A stretch of 64,000 bases of DNA from Erwinia piriflorinigrans CFBP 5888 (lineage in GTDB: Bacteria; Pseudomonadota; Gammaproteobacteria; Enterobacterales; Enterobacteriaceae): the NCBI RefSeq assembly GCF_001050515.1, contig NZ_CAHS01000017.1, positions 124,001 to 188,000 of the forward strand, written 5' to 3'. Positions within the stretch are counted from its first letter, which is position 1. Each line of letters opens with the position of its first letter. The notes beneath the pieces were generated by a model. The model searched no databases. It was not told the origin of the DNA and saw only the letters and a list, made by a program, of their open reading frames with translations. The position numbers were made by a program, and so were the translations under genes. Below are positions 63,927 through 64,000 of the stretch, piece by piece.

Positions 63927-64000
63927 ATGCCTTTTACACTTGGTCAACGCTGGATAAGCGATACGGAAAGCGAACTGGGACTGGGAACTGTGGTTGCCGT
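63927..64000 (+). CDS. rapA: RNA polymerase recycling ATPase RapA (5' end only)
   Basis: The window ends after 24 codons of this gene, which read [20 protein letters not shown] followed by TVVA. This is the known N-terminus of RapA (HepA), the SWI/SNF-type ATPase that recycles RNA polymerase. Position after polB matches E. coli. Nothing else can be assessed. Confidence 0.95.

Overview
The window is a chromosomal core segment of an enterobacterium, most likely Erwinia or a close Erwiniaceae relative. Proteins such as CoaE, ZapD, LpxC, DdlB, MurC, MurE, IlvI, IlvH and LeuABCD are close to Escherichia coli homologues in length and sequence. Gene order follows the E. coli nadC-to-rapA region, read in reverse at the left. 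Several E. coli neighbours are missing: leuO, the araC/araBAD block, and ampDE in the visible part. The species call is inference from gene content. No rRNA, tRNA, CRISPR array, insertion sequence or prophage was recognised.

Layout. (1) 1-865: a small unknown ORF coupled to a DUF4865 gene, sitting where ampD would be expected. (2) 890-5027: nadC, then the type IV pilin genes ppdD-hofB-hofC. (3) 5070-8353: guaC (-), coaE-zapD-yacG (+), mutT (-). (4) 8354-22613: an accessory block splitting mutT from secA. It holds a short CadC-like winged-helix protein, a complete type II secretion operon gspCDEFGHIJKLMO, an AspS-type pilotin on the opposite strand, and a GbpA-like lytic polysaccharide monooxygenase (LPMO). 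(5) 22614-44384: secA and secM (-), a DUF721/DciA-like gene (+), then the complete dcw cell-wall and division cluster on the minus strand from mraZ to lpxC, with its promoter and MraZ operator. (6) 44824-48215: cra and ilvIH (-). (7) 48867-53782: leu promoter, leader peptide, attenuator and leuABCD. (8) 53830-60491: setA and the small RNA SgrS (-), sgrR (+), then a TPP riboswitch and thiBPQ. (9) 60456-64000: a DedA-family gene (-), polB, and the start of rapA.

How the parts work together. The accessory block looks like one functional unit: a candidate regulator, the secretion machine, its secretin pilotin, and a plausible chitin-active cargo. GspO may also process the PpdD pilin, whose cluster has no peptidase of its own. 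The dcw cluster makes lipid II and the divisome from one long transcription unit controlled by MraZ. The secM-secA pair carries an arrest peptide with substitutions relative to E. coli. SgrS/SgrR/SetA form the glucose-phosphate stress module, and the SgrS of this genome lacks a recognisable SgrT.

Most assignments are strong homology calls made by eye. Regulatory sites and the few unknown genes are less certain, and no computation was run.
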